Source: Halomonas sp. HL-93
GTDB taxonomy: Bacteria; Pseudomonadota; Gammaproteobacteria; Pseudomonadales; Halomonadaceae
Direction: 5' to 3'
Assembly (NCBI RefSeq): GCF_900086985.1
Contig: NZ_LT593974.1
Location: 1,612,001-1,676,000, forward strand
Length of the DNA: 64,000 nucleotides
Under the pieces are notes generated by a model. It ran no database searches, had not been told where the DNA came from, and worked only from the letters and a program-made list of their open reading frames with translations. Of this stretch, positions 54,831 through 62,584 are shown piece by piece (position 1 is the first letter of the stretch; each line of letters begins with the position of its first letter). The position numbers were made by a program, and so were the translations under genes.

Positions 54831-55089
54831 CGCTCAATCCAGGGTAAGCTGCAGGATTTTGAGCGTAACTAACAGGCTGAATAGAGAGAGCCATTTGGGC
54901 AACTGGCTTGAAAATAGCAGAGATCGGTTGGCCCATAAACCGGCTGCCTTTCAGAAGATCAACCTATTTGCTTACTAAAAGACAACACGTTCACTCGTGA
55001 AATACAGTGATGCTGCAAGCCCAATATCATTATCAAAGCACTGCCATTATTATATAAATCCATATTATTCAAGGCGATATATCAATATT

Positions 55090-56046
55090 ATGACGAGAAA
55101 AACATTAGGCTTGAAAACAAAAAGGCAGGTAGACGCCAAACCAACCGATAACGTTGAAGATCAATTCCCTAATGATCCCGAAAAACGGTTTTTAAATGGC
55201 GTCGCTATTCATCCTTCCCCACGCATTGTTTTAGCGCCTGGTTCTCAGCAGCGTACGGTGCGAGCGATGGATTTGATTACGCCCATTGGGATGGGGCAAC
55301 GAGGGTTGATTGTGGCGCCGCCAGGCTCTGGCAAAACGACGATGTTAAAACATATCTGTCAGGCTGTGGCCGAGGCTCATCCTGACATAAAGCTGTATGC
55401 CTTGCTGATTGATGAGCGCCCTGAAGAAGTAACCGATTTTAAGCGCAGTGTGTCGGCAGAGGTACATGCCTCGTCGTCAGACGAGACCTACACACACCAT
55501 GTGCGTATGGCCGATAAGCTGCTTGAGACGGCGCGTAAGCAGGCAGGCGAGGGGCATGATGTGATGATCTTGATCGATTCGCTTACCAGACTTTCGCGCG
55601 TTCACAATGCCGAGCAGCGGGGCAACGGTCGCACTATGTCGGGTGGGCTGGATTCCCGAGCGATGGAAATACCGCGAAAACTGTTTGGCGCTGCGAGAAA
55701 GATCGAAAACGGCGGATCGCTGACCATTCTGGCCACCGTGCTGGTGGATACGGGAAGCCGCATGGATCAGGTGATTTTCGAGGAGTTCAAGGGCACCGGC
55801 AATATGGAGCTCGTGTTGTCCCGCGACGTGGCCAATCAACGGATTTTCCCGGCGATCGATATTGCCAAAAGCAGTACCCGTCGAGAAGAGCTTTTGATTG
55901 ATGAAATAGATATTGAAAAGGTAAGGACATTGCGTAGAGCGTTGACAACGCTTAAGCCAGTCGAGGGCGCGCAGAAGTTGCTTGGGTTATTGGAGAAGTA
56001 TCCCACTAATGCTGAGTTGTTAGATGCTTTTTTACCCGCCTCGTGA
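55090..56046 (+). CDS. Truncated Rho paralogue (ATPase domain only)
   Basis: A 318-residue protein clearly homologous to the ATPase/translocase domain of transcription terminator Rho. It has RGLIVAPPGSGKTTMLKHI (P-loop near 75-85), LLIDERPEEVTDFKRSV, DVMILIDSLTRLSRVHNAEQ, a Q-loop-like RGNGRTMSGGLD, FGAARKIENGGSLTILATVLVDTGS and the R-loop EEFKGTGNMEL. Canonical Rho is about 419 residues; here only ~70 residues precede the P-loop. The N-terminal helical and OB-fold RNA-binding domains are absent, with a Lys/Arg-rich start instead. The ATG at 55090 lacks a strong ribosome site. Probably a specialised second Rho next to an IS scar. Confidence 0.85.
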   Translation: MTRKTLGLKTKRQVDAKPTDNVEDQFPNDPEKRFLNGVAIHPSPRIVLAPGSQQRTVRAMDLITPIGMGQRGLIVAPPGSGKTTMLKHICQAVAEAHPDIKLYALLIDERPEEVTDFKRSVSAEVHASSSDETYTHHVRMADKLLETARKQAGEGHDVMILIDSLTRLSRVHNAEQRGNGRTMSGGLDSRAMEIPRKLFGAARKIENGGSLTILATVLVDTGSRMDQVIFEEFKGTGNMELVLSRDVANQRIFPAIDIAKSSTRREELLIDEIDIEKVRTLRRALTTLKPVEGAQKLLGLLEKYPTNAELLDAFLPAS

Positions 56047-56059
56047 CATATCTATAATC

Positions 56060-56093
56060 AACAAGCCCACCTCTTAAAAAGGTGGGCTTGTTT
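56060..56093. terminator. Bidirectional intrinsic terminator between rho paralogue and helicase gene
   Basis: AACAAGCCCACC and GGTGGGCTTGTT form a perfect 12-bp stem around a 9-base loop ending in AAAAA, with T-residues following on both strands. It serves two convergent genes. Confidence 0.85.
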
Positions 56094-56113
56094 GCTAAGT
56101 ATTAACGAGAACT

Positions 56114-57298
56114 TTATTTATTATAGTTCAAGTTTGACGCGGGTACTGCTTTTTTAACCGGAAAGCCTGCAATTTCTTTGCGCTCAATCGTATTTTTCAA
56201 GCGCCTTTCAATAGCACAAAGATTTTTAAAGTCACTGATGTCTACAAGCGAGATGGCTTCACCTGAGGCACCCGCACGGCCGGTTCGGCCAATACGGTGT
56301 ATGTACTCTTCGGGCTGGAAAGGTAAATCGTAATTCACCACACGGCTCAGCTCACCAATATCCAAACCCCGTGCGGCCACCCCGGTGGCCACCAGGTACT
56401 TGAGTTCGCCCGTTTTGAACTGAGTTAACACCTGTTCGCGCATGGCCTGGCTTCTGCCGCCATGAATGGAATCCGCTGCGATGCCGCGTTTTTCCAGTTG
56501 GGCAACCAGCTTGGCCGCACTGTGTTTTTTCTCGACAAAAATAAGTGCCTGATCCCACGCTTGCTCGTTGATCAAATGGCTCAGTAAGGCGGATTTGGTG
56601 TCTTTGTCTACCGTGATCAGCCACTGTTTGATCGTGGCGGCGGCGCGGACGTTGGGCGTAATGGCGATGTCAGCCGCCAGGCTGGTCATCTTGCTGTCTG
56701 AAAAAGCGTTGGCGATGGCGCGAACGTCATTGGTCATGGTGGCCGTGAACAACAGGTTTTGACGGTTTTCAGGCAGGCGCACGATGATTTTATGGATGTC
56801 ATCGACAAAACCCATGTCGACCATTCTGTCCGCTTCGTCCAGCACCATCACTTGTAGCTCATCAAAGTGCAGCGCACGCTGATGCGCCAAATCCAGCAGT
56901 CTGCCCGGTGTGGCGACCAGAATATCCACGCCTTCGACTAAGCGCTCCTTTTGCGGCGCGGTATCCACGCCGCCATACGCGGCCATCGAAGTTAAGGGCG
57001 TGTGCTTAGCGTATTGAGCCACACTGGCTTCGACCTGAACTGCCAACTCGCGGGTCGGTACCAGGATCAGCGCACGTATGCGTTTGCCGCGCAAGGTTTC
57101 TGCGTTACTGAAGCGTTCCAGAAGCGGCAGCACAAAGGCAGCGGTTTTGCCTGTGCCGGTTTGTGCGGTGGCGATCAAGTCGTTACCCGAAAGAATGGCA
57201 GGAATGGCTTGTTCCTGGATGGGCGTGGGCGTTTTGTAACCGAGCTCGGTAATCGCTTGAACAAGAGGACTGGATAATCCTAGTTTTGCAAATGGCAT
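56114..57298 (-). CDS. DEAD-box RNA helicase (RhlE-like)
   Basis: A 394-residue ATP-dependent RNA helicase with motifs in order: Q motif GYKTPTPIQEQAIP (residues ~20-33), AQTGTGKT, PTRELA, ATPGRLL, VLDEADRM, FTATM (SAT position), VATGVAARGLDIG and HRIGRTGRAGASG. It has no long C-terminal RNA-binding tail. The start at 57298 gives the standard MPFAKLGLSSPLVQAITELGY beginning; the longer frame upstream is unsupported. RhlE-like proteins act in ribosome maturation and RNA turnover. A ~360-base non-coding leader lies upstream. Confidence 0.92.
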   Translation of the reverse strand: MPFAKLGLSSPLVQAITELGYKTPTPIQEQAIPAILSGNDLIATAQTGTGKTAAFVLPLLERFSNAETLRGKRIRALILVPTRELAVQVEASVAQYAKHTPLTSMAAYGGVDTAPQKERLVEGVDILVATPGRLLDLAHQRALHFDELQVMVLDEADRMVDMGFVDDIHKIIVRLPENRQNLLFTATMTNDVRAIANAFSDSKMTSLAADIAITPNVRAAATIKQWLITVDKDTKSALLSHLINEQAWDQALIFVEKKHSAAKLVAQLEKRGIAADSIHGGRSQAMREQVLTQFKTGELKYLVATGVAARGLDIGELSRVVNYDLPFQPEEYIHRIGRTGRAGASGEAISLVDISDFKNLCAIERRLKNTIERKEIAGFPVKKAVPASNLNYNK

Positions 57299-57660
57299 AA
57301 GGCGCTCTGACAGGATGGTCGTAAGGGGTGTCGAAAATAAAAAGTGGTGCAGTATAGCGCGAGAGCCGCCGATGTACGCGTAAAAGGCATTGGTGCAATG
57401 TGTGGCCCATGCCCTCAAAGGACACAGCAAGGGGGGACAAAAGTCGAGGTAAACGAACAGAATGGGCAGGCGCTAGGTTTTTACCAGCATATTTGTTTTA
57501 AAGTGACCGTAACTCCCCAGTCGAGGAGCAGGGTATAGCCTATCCGTTGCTGCATATGGCGCTTTGAAAATTTAACAAGGCCTGCTATCGCGACGTATTT
57601 TTCGTTACGGGCTCGCCTTCACCACAAAACCGCGCAAGCCGGCGGCGTTAGAGGTAAAAA
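57299..57660. other. Intergenic region with an attC-like segment (57570-57653)
   Basis: Non-coding on both strands; it holds the divergent promoters of the helicase and Nudix genes. An 84-base stretch begins ATTTAAC-AA-GGCCTGC and ends GCAAGCC-GGCGGC-GTTAGAG, with complementary outer and inner arms in the order of an integron attC site. The last base of the right core and the left spacer length deviate from the consensus, so this is only a resemblance. Confidence 0.25.
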
Positions 57661-58041
57661 ATGTTTCCTGTTTCAATCAAAGGTGTTCTTTTAACTCAAA
57701 GGTTTGAGTGCGTTCTCGCACTTAATGATAGAAACGAGTGGGAGCTGCCAGGAGGTCGCATTGAGATCGGTGAGAGCCCAGAGCTGTGTCTGCAACGAGA
57801 GTTTTACGAGGAGTTGGGTATTAGCATCAATGCTGATCATCTTCTTGACACATACCTCTTTGAGGTTATTCCAGGCCGACATGTCTTTATTGTCACCTAT
57901 GGTTGTTCGCTGTCAGGGACCTTTTCACCTGTTGTGAGTGAGGAGCATATCGAAATCAAGGTATTTCCAGTTGAGTCACTTCCCGCCAATCTGCCCTCTG
58001 GCTATCGCCGCTCAATCGAATCATGGCATGCAAAGCTTTAA
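57661..58041 (+). CDS. Nudix hydrolase
   Basis: A 126-residue Nudix protein. The Nudix box runs from GGRIEIGE (residue 31) to REFYEELGI (46-54), with the metal-binding Glu residues intact, so it should hydrolyse a nucleoside-diphosphate-linked substrate. It is of minimal Nudix size. Substrate unknown. It starts seven bases after the attC-like segment and stands alone on the + strand. Confidence 0.85.
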   Translation: MFPVSIKGVLLTQRFECVLALNDRNEWELPGGRIEIGESPELCLQREFYEELGISINADHLLDTYLFEVIPGRHVFIVTYGCSLSGTFSPVVSEEHIEIKVFPVESLPANLPSGYRRSIESWHAKL

Positions 58042-58195
58042 GTCGATGTCTGAAAATGGAGTGATCAGCACAACCTGCTCATCAATGCTGACATGCCGAT
58101 GAGCATTCACATTTTATGCCACGGTATGAGCAGCTTTTGCGCTGGAGAGAGGCGGCTTTAAACTGGCACCTGGCATTTGTTACAAGTCGTTTCAA

Positions 58196-58507
58196 ATGAG
58201 CCATGCTGATGAATTGGCCGCATTGTCTACTGAGATTCACTTAGCCAGCGTTGCTAAACCCGCATGCGGCTTGGCTAAGGCCATGGCTCATTATCCAGCC
58301 GTAGCGCGTCGACATCATATGAGTGTGATCATGGCGAATTGTGTTGGGCCGAGCGATAACTTTATCAGCGTGGGCCAGTCGGCGGTTTGGAGTGTGCATG
58401 GAGAGCTACTGGCCCAGATGGATGCTGAGTCAGAGGGGTTGGTTGTGCTAGACACCGCTAGCGGACGTGCGAGTGTGAAGCACTTGGCTAAAAAACGCTT
58501 TAGCTAA
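58196..58507 (+). pseudogene. Carbon-nitrogen hydrolase (nitrilase superfamily), C-terminal fragment
   Basis: A 103-codon open frame matching only the C-terminal third of a nitrilase-superfamily amidohydrolase: ALSTEIHLASVAKPACGLAKAMAHYPAVARRH, then MSVIMANCVGPSDNFISVGQSAVWSVHGELLAQMD and GLVVLDT. The N-terminal two thirds with the catalytic Glu and Lys are missing upstream (58042-58195 shows no related sequence). It is a truncated remnant; a second, shorter piece of a related gene lies at 59122-59204. Confidence 0.75.
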
Positions 58508-58547
58508 CGCTTCCTCGAATAATGCCATGGGTCTTTTGACGTCCGTC

Positions 58548-58575
58548 TTGACGTACGTACCTAAAGGCGTACACT
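58548..58575 (+). promoter_or_regulatory. Promoter/operator of the yefM-yoeB pair
   Basis: TTGACG (58548) and TACACT (58570) at 16-base spacing make a reasonable promoter. The spacer contains the palindrome GACGTACGTACC, and a second GGCGTACAC covers the -10, both carrying the GTAC core seen in autoregulated TA operators. Confidence 0.55.
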
Positions 58576-58607
58576 CAATCGAAAGTTAAACATTCAAGAG
58601 GTGCGTC

Positions 58608-58850
58608 ATGACCGGAATCACAGCGACTGAGGCGCGCAGCAACCTATATCGGCTGATTGATGAAACGGCCGAGTCCCACCAGCCAATCGTCATCATGGGT
58701 AAGCGGAACAAAGCCGTCTTGGTATCCGAGGAAGATTGGTCAGCCATTCAGGAAACACTTTACCTGCTCTCCGTACCCGGTATGCGGGAGTCTATTCGTG
58801 AGGGGATGAATTCCCCTGTGGATGAATGCGATGAGGAGCTGGACTGGTGA
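58608..58850 (+). CDS. yefM: Antitoxin, Phd/YefM family
   Basis: An 80-residue antitoxin: ITATEARSNLYRLIDETAESHQPIVIMGKRNKAVLVSEEDW is the Phd/YefM DNA-binding fold, followed by an acidic C-terminal toxin-binding tail (DECDEELDW). It binds the toxin encoded next and represses the operon. AAGAGGTG precedes the ATG. The stop overlaps the toxin GTG (GTGA), ensuring coupled synthesis. Confidence 0.93.
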   Translation: MTGITATEARSNLYRLIDETAESHQPIVIMGKRNKAVLVSEEDWSAIQETLYLLSVPGMRESIREGMNSPVDECDEELDW

Positions 58851-59110
58851 CATGGAAGTTGGTTTACACCAAACAAGCCCAGAAGGACGCAAGGAAGTTG
58901 GCCTCCAGCGGCCTCAAGCCAAAAGCTCAGGAATTACTGGCACTGATTGCAGAAGACCCTTACCGTAAGCCGCCTCCGTTTGAGAAGCTTATTGGTGATC
59001 TTGCAGGCGCCTATTCACGGCGCATAAATATCCAACATCGTATGGTCTACCAAGTGCTTGAGGATGATCGAGTGGTGAAAGTGCTCAGGCTGTGGAGCCA
59101 CTACGAATAA
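58847..59110 (+). CDS. yoeB: mRNA-interferase toxin, Txe/YoeB family
   Basis: An 87-residue RelE-fold toxin: WKLVYTKQAQKDARKLASSGLKPKAQELL, DPYRKPPPFEKLIGDLAGAYSRRINIQHRMVYQVL and a C-terminal VVKVLRLWSHYE. The basic residues and the C-terminal His-Tyr are those used by YoeB for ribosome-dependent mRNA cleavage. The start codon is GTG overlapping the antitoxin stop. Intact and probably functional. Confidence 0.92.
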   Translation: MTWKLVYTKQAQKDARKLASSGLKPKAQELLALIAEDPYRKPPPFEKLIGDLAGAYSRRINIQHRMVYQVLEDDRVVKVLRLWSHYE

Positions 59111-59121
59111 AACGTAAACAG

Positions 59122-59204
59122 CTGCTGTTGCATTATCTGCCGAGTTTTACTTGGCAGCGTTGCCAAACCCGCTGGAAGTCTTGCAAAGGCCATGGCGCAT
59201 TATG
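59122..59204 (+). pseudogene. Second nitrilase-family fragment (frameshifted remnant)
   Basis: The bases translate as ALSAEFYL and, after a one-base deletion, SVAKPAGSLAKAMAHY, the same protein segment found in the fragment at 58196-58507. The DNA is similar but diverged, so this is an older duplicate or a piece of a homologous gene. It leads directly into the ATG of the C39-like gene. Confidence 0.65.
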
Positions 59205-59609
59205 AACCCCGTCATTCAAGAAGAAATATCCGGCTGCGGCATTGCGGCATGCGCTGTGCTTGCAGGCATTACTTATGCGCAAGCGAAAGAGACAGCAAAC
59301 GCTTTGGGTATCCATGCCGAAGACACAGCGCTTTGGTCAGACACTGAGTACGTACGTAAACTTTTACGTGCGTTCGATATAAAGGCTGCGCCCACGGAGA
59401 CGCCATTCGACAGCTGGGAGAGTCTGCCAGACAAGGCGTTGTTGGCGATCAAATGGCGGATGGAGCAGGGCAGGCCTTTCTGGCATTGGGTGGTGTTTGT
59501 CAGAAAGGAAGCGGATGTGGTGGTGCTGGATTCCAAAAGAGCCTTGAAAACAAACACCCGCCGCGATTTTGGGCGCATCAAACCCAAGTGGTTCATCCGT
59601 ATAGATTGA
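59202..59609 (+). CDS. C39-like cysteine peptidase-fold protein
   Basis: A 135-residue protein with the marks of a papain-like C39 fold: Gln6 and Cys12 in QEEISGCGIAAC, a His in GRPFWHWVVFV near residue 87, and an Asp in VVVLDSK near 100, forming a full Gln-Cys-His-Asp set. It lacks a signal peptide and any transporter partner, so a bacteriocin-processing role is not supported. Start at 59202 (MNPVIQEE); a longer frame runs into the nitrilase remnant. Confidence 0.65.
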   Translation: MNPVIQEEISGCGIAACAVLAGITYAQAKETANALGIHAEDTALWSDTEYVRKLLRAFDIKAAPTETPFDSWESLPDKALLAIKWRMEQGRPFWHWVVFVRKEADVVVLDSKRALKTNTRRDFGRIKPKWFIRID

Positions 59610-59645
59610 GGCTTGATGGTGATTATTCACGGTTGCTATTAATGG

Positions 59646-60128
59646 TTACGAGCTAGCGTTAGGTTGCTGTTCGGCTCTCGCTTTTTGCTCAGCTTGATCC
59701 AGAAGCACCGCACCGCTACCCGATTCGGCCAGTTTGTCGTCTGGGTTATAGAGCGGGCAGTTGGTCATGCTAAGGCAGCCACAGCCGATACAGCCCGCCA
59801 GGTTATTGCGCAGCTTTTGTAGATAGGCAATACGGCCATCCAGCATCTGCTGCCAGTTTTTTGAAAGCTGCTGCCAGTCTTCAACCGTCGGCGTGCGGTT
59901 ATTGGGTAGTGATTCAAAGGCCTGCTTTATCTCTTCCAGACTGACACCGACTTTCTGCGCGGCCTTGATCACCGAAATCCGCCTCAGCACTTCTGGTTTA
60001 TAGCGGCGCTGATTGCCCGCATTGCGCCAGCTATGGATTAGCCCCTGCTGCTCGTAAAAGTGCAGGGTGCTGACGTTAATCCCGCAACGCTTGGCGACCT
60101 TGCCAACACTCCAGACAGTTTCTGCCAT
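59646..60128 (-). CDS. soxR: Redox-sensitive transcriptional activator SoxR
   Basis: A 160-residue MerR-family activator. The N-terminal helix-turn-helix is WSVGKVAKRCGINVSTLHFYEQQGL. The [2Fe-2S] cysteines lie at 113, 116, 118 and 124 in CIGCGCLSMTNC, the exact SoxR spacing. It responds to redox-cycling compounds or superoxide. It is divergent from the VOC gene, with a SoxR box in the shared 104-base gap. Its C-terminus is slightly longer than in enterobacteria. Confidence 0.95.
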   Translation of the reverse strand: MAETVWSVGKVAKRCGINVSTLHFYEQQGLIHSWRNAGNQRRYKPEVLRRISVIKAAQKVGVSLEEIKQAFESLPNNRTPTVEDWQQLSKNWQQMLDGRIAYLQKLRNNLAGCIGCGCLSMTNCPLYNPDDKLAESGSGAVLLDQAEQKARAEQQPNASS

Positions 60129-60172
60129 GACTCACCCCTGAATATTTTTTGCCATTTTTCCGCAAAAAGCGC

Positions 60173-60203
60173 TTTACATCAAGTTAAGTTGAGGTTTTAT
60201 CCT
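60173..60203 (+). promoter_or_regulatory. SoxR-dependent promoter with SoxR box
   Basis: CATCAAGTTAAGTTGAGG (60177-60194) matches 16 of 18 bases of the SoxR palindrome CCTCAAGTTAACTTGAGG. TTTACA (60173-60178) and TATCCT (60198-60203) flank it at 19-base spacing, the overlong spacer characteristic of MerR-family activation. It drives the VOC gene. Confidence 0.85.
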
Positions 60204-60232
60204 GCCATTTCACTTAACGCAAGGAGACGCTT

Positions 60233-60658
60233 ATGTACTTGGAACACGTTAATCTGGTGGTTGCTGATATGGATGCCATGCTGAAATTTTACCGCGCTGT
60301 ATTCCCACACTGGCGGATACGCGATGAGGGCCATGGCGAGTGGTATGGCAAGCCACGCAAATGGATCCACTTTGGAGACGATGATCACTACCTGGCGTTA
60401 AGCGATCATGGCGAAGGGGAGAACCGTGATTTGAAAGGCCATAGCGTTGGGCTGGCCCATTTTGCTTATGTAACCGATAACCTCGACGCCGTTGTCACTC
60501 GATTAAATAAAGCGGGGTTTGCTGTTGCTAAACCCGGCTCCCCAGAGCCGTTTCGTAAAAATGTCTATTTTGTCGATCCGGCTGGGTTTGAAGTGGAATT
60601 CGTCGAGTATCTGAGCGATATACCAGCTGAACGAAATTTAAACCAAGATGCCCAGTAA
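60233..60658 (+). CDS. VOC-superfamily (glyoxalase-like) protein, SoxR target
   Basis: A 141-residue vicinal-oxygen-chelate protein: LEHVNLVVADMDAMLKFYRAVFP, IHFGDDDHYLALSD, GLAHFAYVTDNLDAVVTRLNKAGF and NVYFVDPAGFEVEFVEY, with the usual His/Glu metal-ligand positions. The SoxR box directly upstream suggests detoxification of, or resistance to, a redox-active compound. The substrate is unknown. Followed by a strong hairpin. Confidence 0.85.
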   Translation: MYLEHVNLVVADMDAMLKFYRAVFPHWRIRDEGHGEWYGKPRKWIHFGDDDHYLALSDHGEGENRDLKGHSVGLAHFAYVTDNLDAVVTRLNKAGFAVAKPGSPEPFRKNVYFVDPAGFEVEFVEYLSDIPAERNLNQDAQ

Positions 60659-60664
60659 TAAGCA

Positions 60665-60690
60665 GGCCAGCACCTCCGCAGGTGCTGGCC
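60665..60690 (+). terminator. Hairpin after the VOC gene
   Basis: GGCCAGCACCT-CCGC-AGGTGCTGGCC is a perfect 11-bp stem and 4-base loop, but no T-run follows. It is probably a transcript-end or stabilising structure. The stretch 60691-60963 after it holds no gene that I can support. Confidence 0.5.
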
Positions 60691-60963
60691 CATGATAGGT
60701 TTAGATCTTAAGCGCCATACAATACCCTCTGAATAATCTGCTAAAATTCTGGAGCTTCCGGTGTGGTGGAAGCAAAAAAGGCTATGAGCAAGTGACGAGA
60801 GGCCTTAATCCAGGGGAAGGGTCAGATCTACCCTGACGAGGGCAAGACATTCCAGCCTTATTTTTATGCAGCTAACTGCCTTGGAGGTACCAACCTATCC
60901 CAGGGGTCGCCAGTTTTTTCAGTAACGTCTTTGGCGCAGTTGACCATCAGTAGGAACATCTAG

Positions 60964-61389
60964 ATGATTCGCAAATACCGAGAGTCAGATATTGATCAAG
61001 TGTTGGATATCTGGCTTTCAGCATCGATTAAAGCTCACGCCTTTGTTGGACCAGCGTTTTGGAAGTCAAAAGTTAGCGAAATGCGCGATGTCTACATCCC
61101 TGCGTCGGAGACTTATGTATATGAATCTGACGGGCAAGTCGCTGGATTTTATAGCCTCTATGGAAATACGTTAGCTGCGATTTTTGTGTCTCCAAGTTTA
61201 CAGGGGACGGGGATAGGCTCTGAGTTGATGGATGATGCCAAGAGCAGAAGGGAGTGTTTGCAGCTCAGTGTCTACAGCCAGAACGCTCCCGGTATCAATT
61301 TTTATAAGCAGCATGGCTTTATTTCACTGGGTGAGCAGATTGATGAACAAACTGGCCACCCTGAGTTCATCATGGAGCATTACTGCTAA
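60964..61389 (+). CDS. GNAT-family N-acetyltransferase
   Basis: A 141-residue GNAT: IRKYRESDIDQVLDIWLSAS at the N-terminus, GFYSLYGNTLAAIFVSPSLQGTGIGSELMDDA with the acetyl-CoA loop QGTGIG near residue 80, then NAPGINFYKQHGF near 110. It is closest in style to the YjaB/PhnO-like group. Acceptor unknown. The start at 60964 has AGGAAC upstream. Single gene on the + strand. Confidence 0.88.
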   Translation: MIRKYRESDIDQVLDIWLSASIKAHAFVGPAFWKSKVSEMRDVYIPASETYVYESDGQVAGFYSLYGNTLAAIFVSPSLQGTGIGSELMDDAKSRRECLQLSVYSQNAPGINFYKQHGFISLGEQIDEQTGHPEFIMEHYC

Positions 61390-61705
61390 CAACGCATAGA
61401 GGTCAATCAGTTAAGAGGCACCGATTTGGTATGGGATCCAGCAGGATTGCTTGAAGAGGCAACGGCATCGCAAGTGTCTGTCCACCTCCATCTGTCTTCA
61501 TCAGGCTTATGGGCACGAGAATCAGATAGTTGCGTAAGGCTACATTTCGTCCCATGACTATAAACGCGAGGACGATAAGGTTTTAGCGGCTCTCGCTGCT
61601 AAAATCAGGCAAATGCTTAAACCCAGTCTGGCATGGTGATGCCCGCTTTAACTATGCATCGTGCTGGCGTCATGCAAAACATTACCAGTGCGAGGTACCA
61701 CGACC
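61390..61705. other. Intergenic region without recognisable gene
   Basis: 316 bases with several short frames but no coding signal I trust, no terminator with a T-run and no clear repeat. It probably contains the promoter of the hydrolase gene. Confidence 0.5.
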
Positions 61706-62584
61706 ATGTTTGACGATTTTGAGAAGCGCCGTATCCAAACCGGAGACGCCGAGATATTCGTATGCAGCGGCGGGTCTGGTCCACCGCTATTGCTGTTGCA
61801 CGGTTACCCTCAAAATCACGTGATGTGGCATGCGGTGGCATCGCAGCTGCGCCATCATTTTACGCTCGTGGTACCCGATCTTCGGGGCTATGGCGAAAGC
61901 AAGGGGCCAAAACCCGATTCAGAACATATGCGGTATTCCAAGCGCGCCATGGCCCAAGACATGGTGGAGGTCATGTCGGCGCTTGGGTATGAGCAATTTC
62001 TGCTCGCGGGCCACGACCGGGGCGCACGCGTGGGCTACCGGCTAGTCCTTGATCATCCCGAGCGAGTATTGCGGTTTGCTGCACTCGATATCGTCCCGAC
62101 CCTTGAGGTGTGGGAACGAATGAATAAAGATGTCGCCATGCGTACCTACCACTGGCCATTTCTTGCTCAGCCTGCTCCCTTGCCCGAGCGATTGATTGGC
62201 CACGATCCTGAGTTTTATTTGCGTCACCTGCTGGCGAAGTGGGCAGGCCAACGGGAGGCTATCACTGCTCCAGCTTTGGCCGAGTATATTCGGCACTTCA
62301 ATAAACCTTCCGTCATTGAGGCAACGTGCGAGGACTACCGAGCGGGCGCTACGGTTGATCTGGAGCATGACCGGGCGGATCGCAATGCCGGTCGCCGGAT
62401 TCAATGCCCGATGCTGGTCGTCTGGGGCAGGGGCTTCCTCGCAGGGCAAGCCGAGTCGCCGCTTAGCGTCTGGCGTGATTGGGCGGATGATGTACGGGAA
62501 GTCGCTCTAGACTGCGGGCATTTCGTGGCGGAAGAAGAACCGGACGCATGCGCCGCCGCGCTTCACGATTTTTTCGCTGAATAG
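61706..62584 (+). CDS. Haloacetate/fluoroacetate dehalogenase-like alpha/beta hydrolase
   Basis: A 292-residue alpha/beta hydrolase using Asp as nucleophile: Asp104-Arg105 and Arg108 in GHDRGAR, Asp128, His149-Trp150 in TYHWPF, Tyr211 and His272 in DCGHFVAEEEPD. These are the active-site and fluoride-pocket residues known for fluoroacetate dehalogenase of Burkholderia FA1 (Asp104, Arg105, Arg108, Asp128, His149, Trp150, Tyr212, His271). HGYPQNHVMWH holds the oxyanion region. The start at 61706 has GAGG about nine bases upstream. Stand-alone gene; haloacetate hydrolysis is the likely activity. Confidence 0.85.
   Translation: MFDDFEKRRIQTGDAEIFVCSGGSGPPLLLLHGYPQNHVMWHAVASQLRHHFTLVVPDLRGYGESKGPKPDSEHMRYSKRAMAQDMVEVMSALGYEQFLLAGHDRGARVGYRLVLDHPERVLRFAALDIVPTLEVWERMNKDVAMRTYHWPFLAQPAPLPERLIGHDPEFYLRHLLAKWAGQREAITAPALAEYIRHFNKPSVIEATCEDYRAGATVDLEHDRADRNAGRRIQCPMLVVWGRGFLAGQAESPLSVWRDWADDVREVALDCGHFVAEEEPDACAAALHDFFAE

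Noticed and set aside
60864..60959. 31-codon minus-strand frame ending DPWDRLVPPRQLAA
   Set aside because: It briefly looked like a transposase C-terminus, but the match is too short and not recognisable as any IS family.
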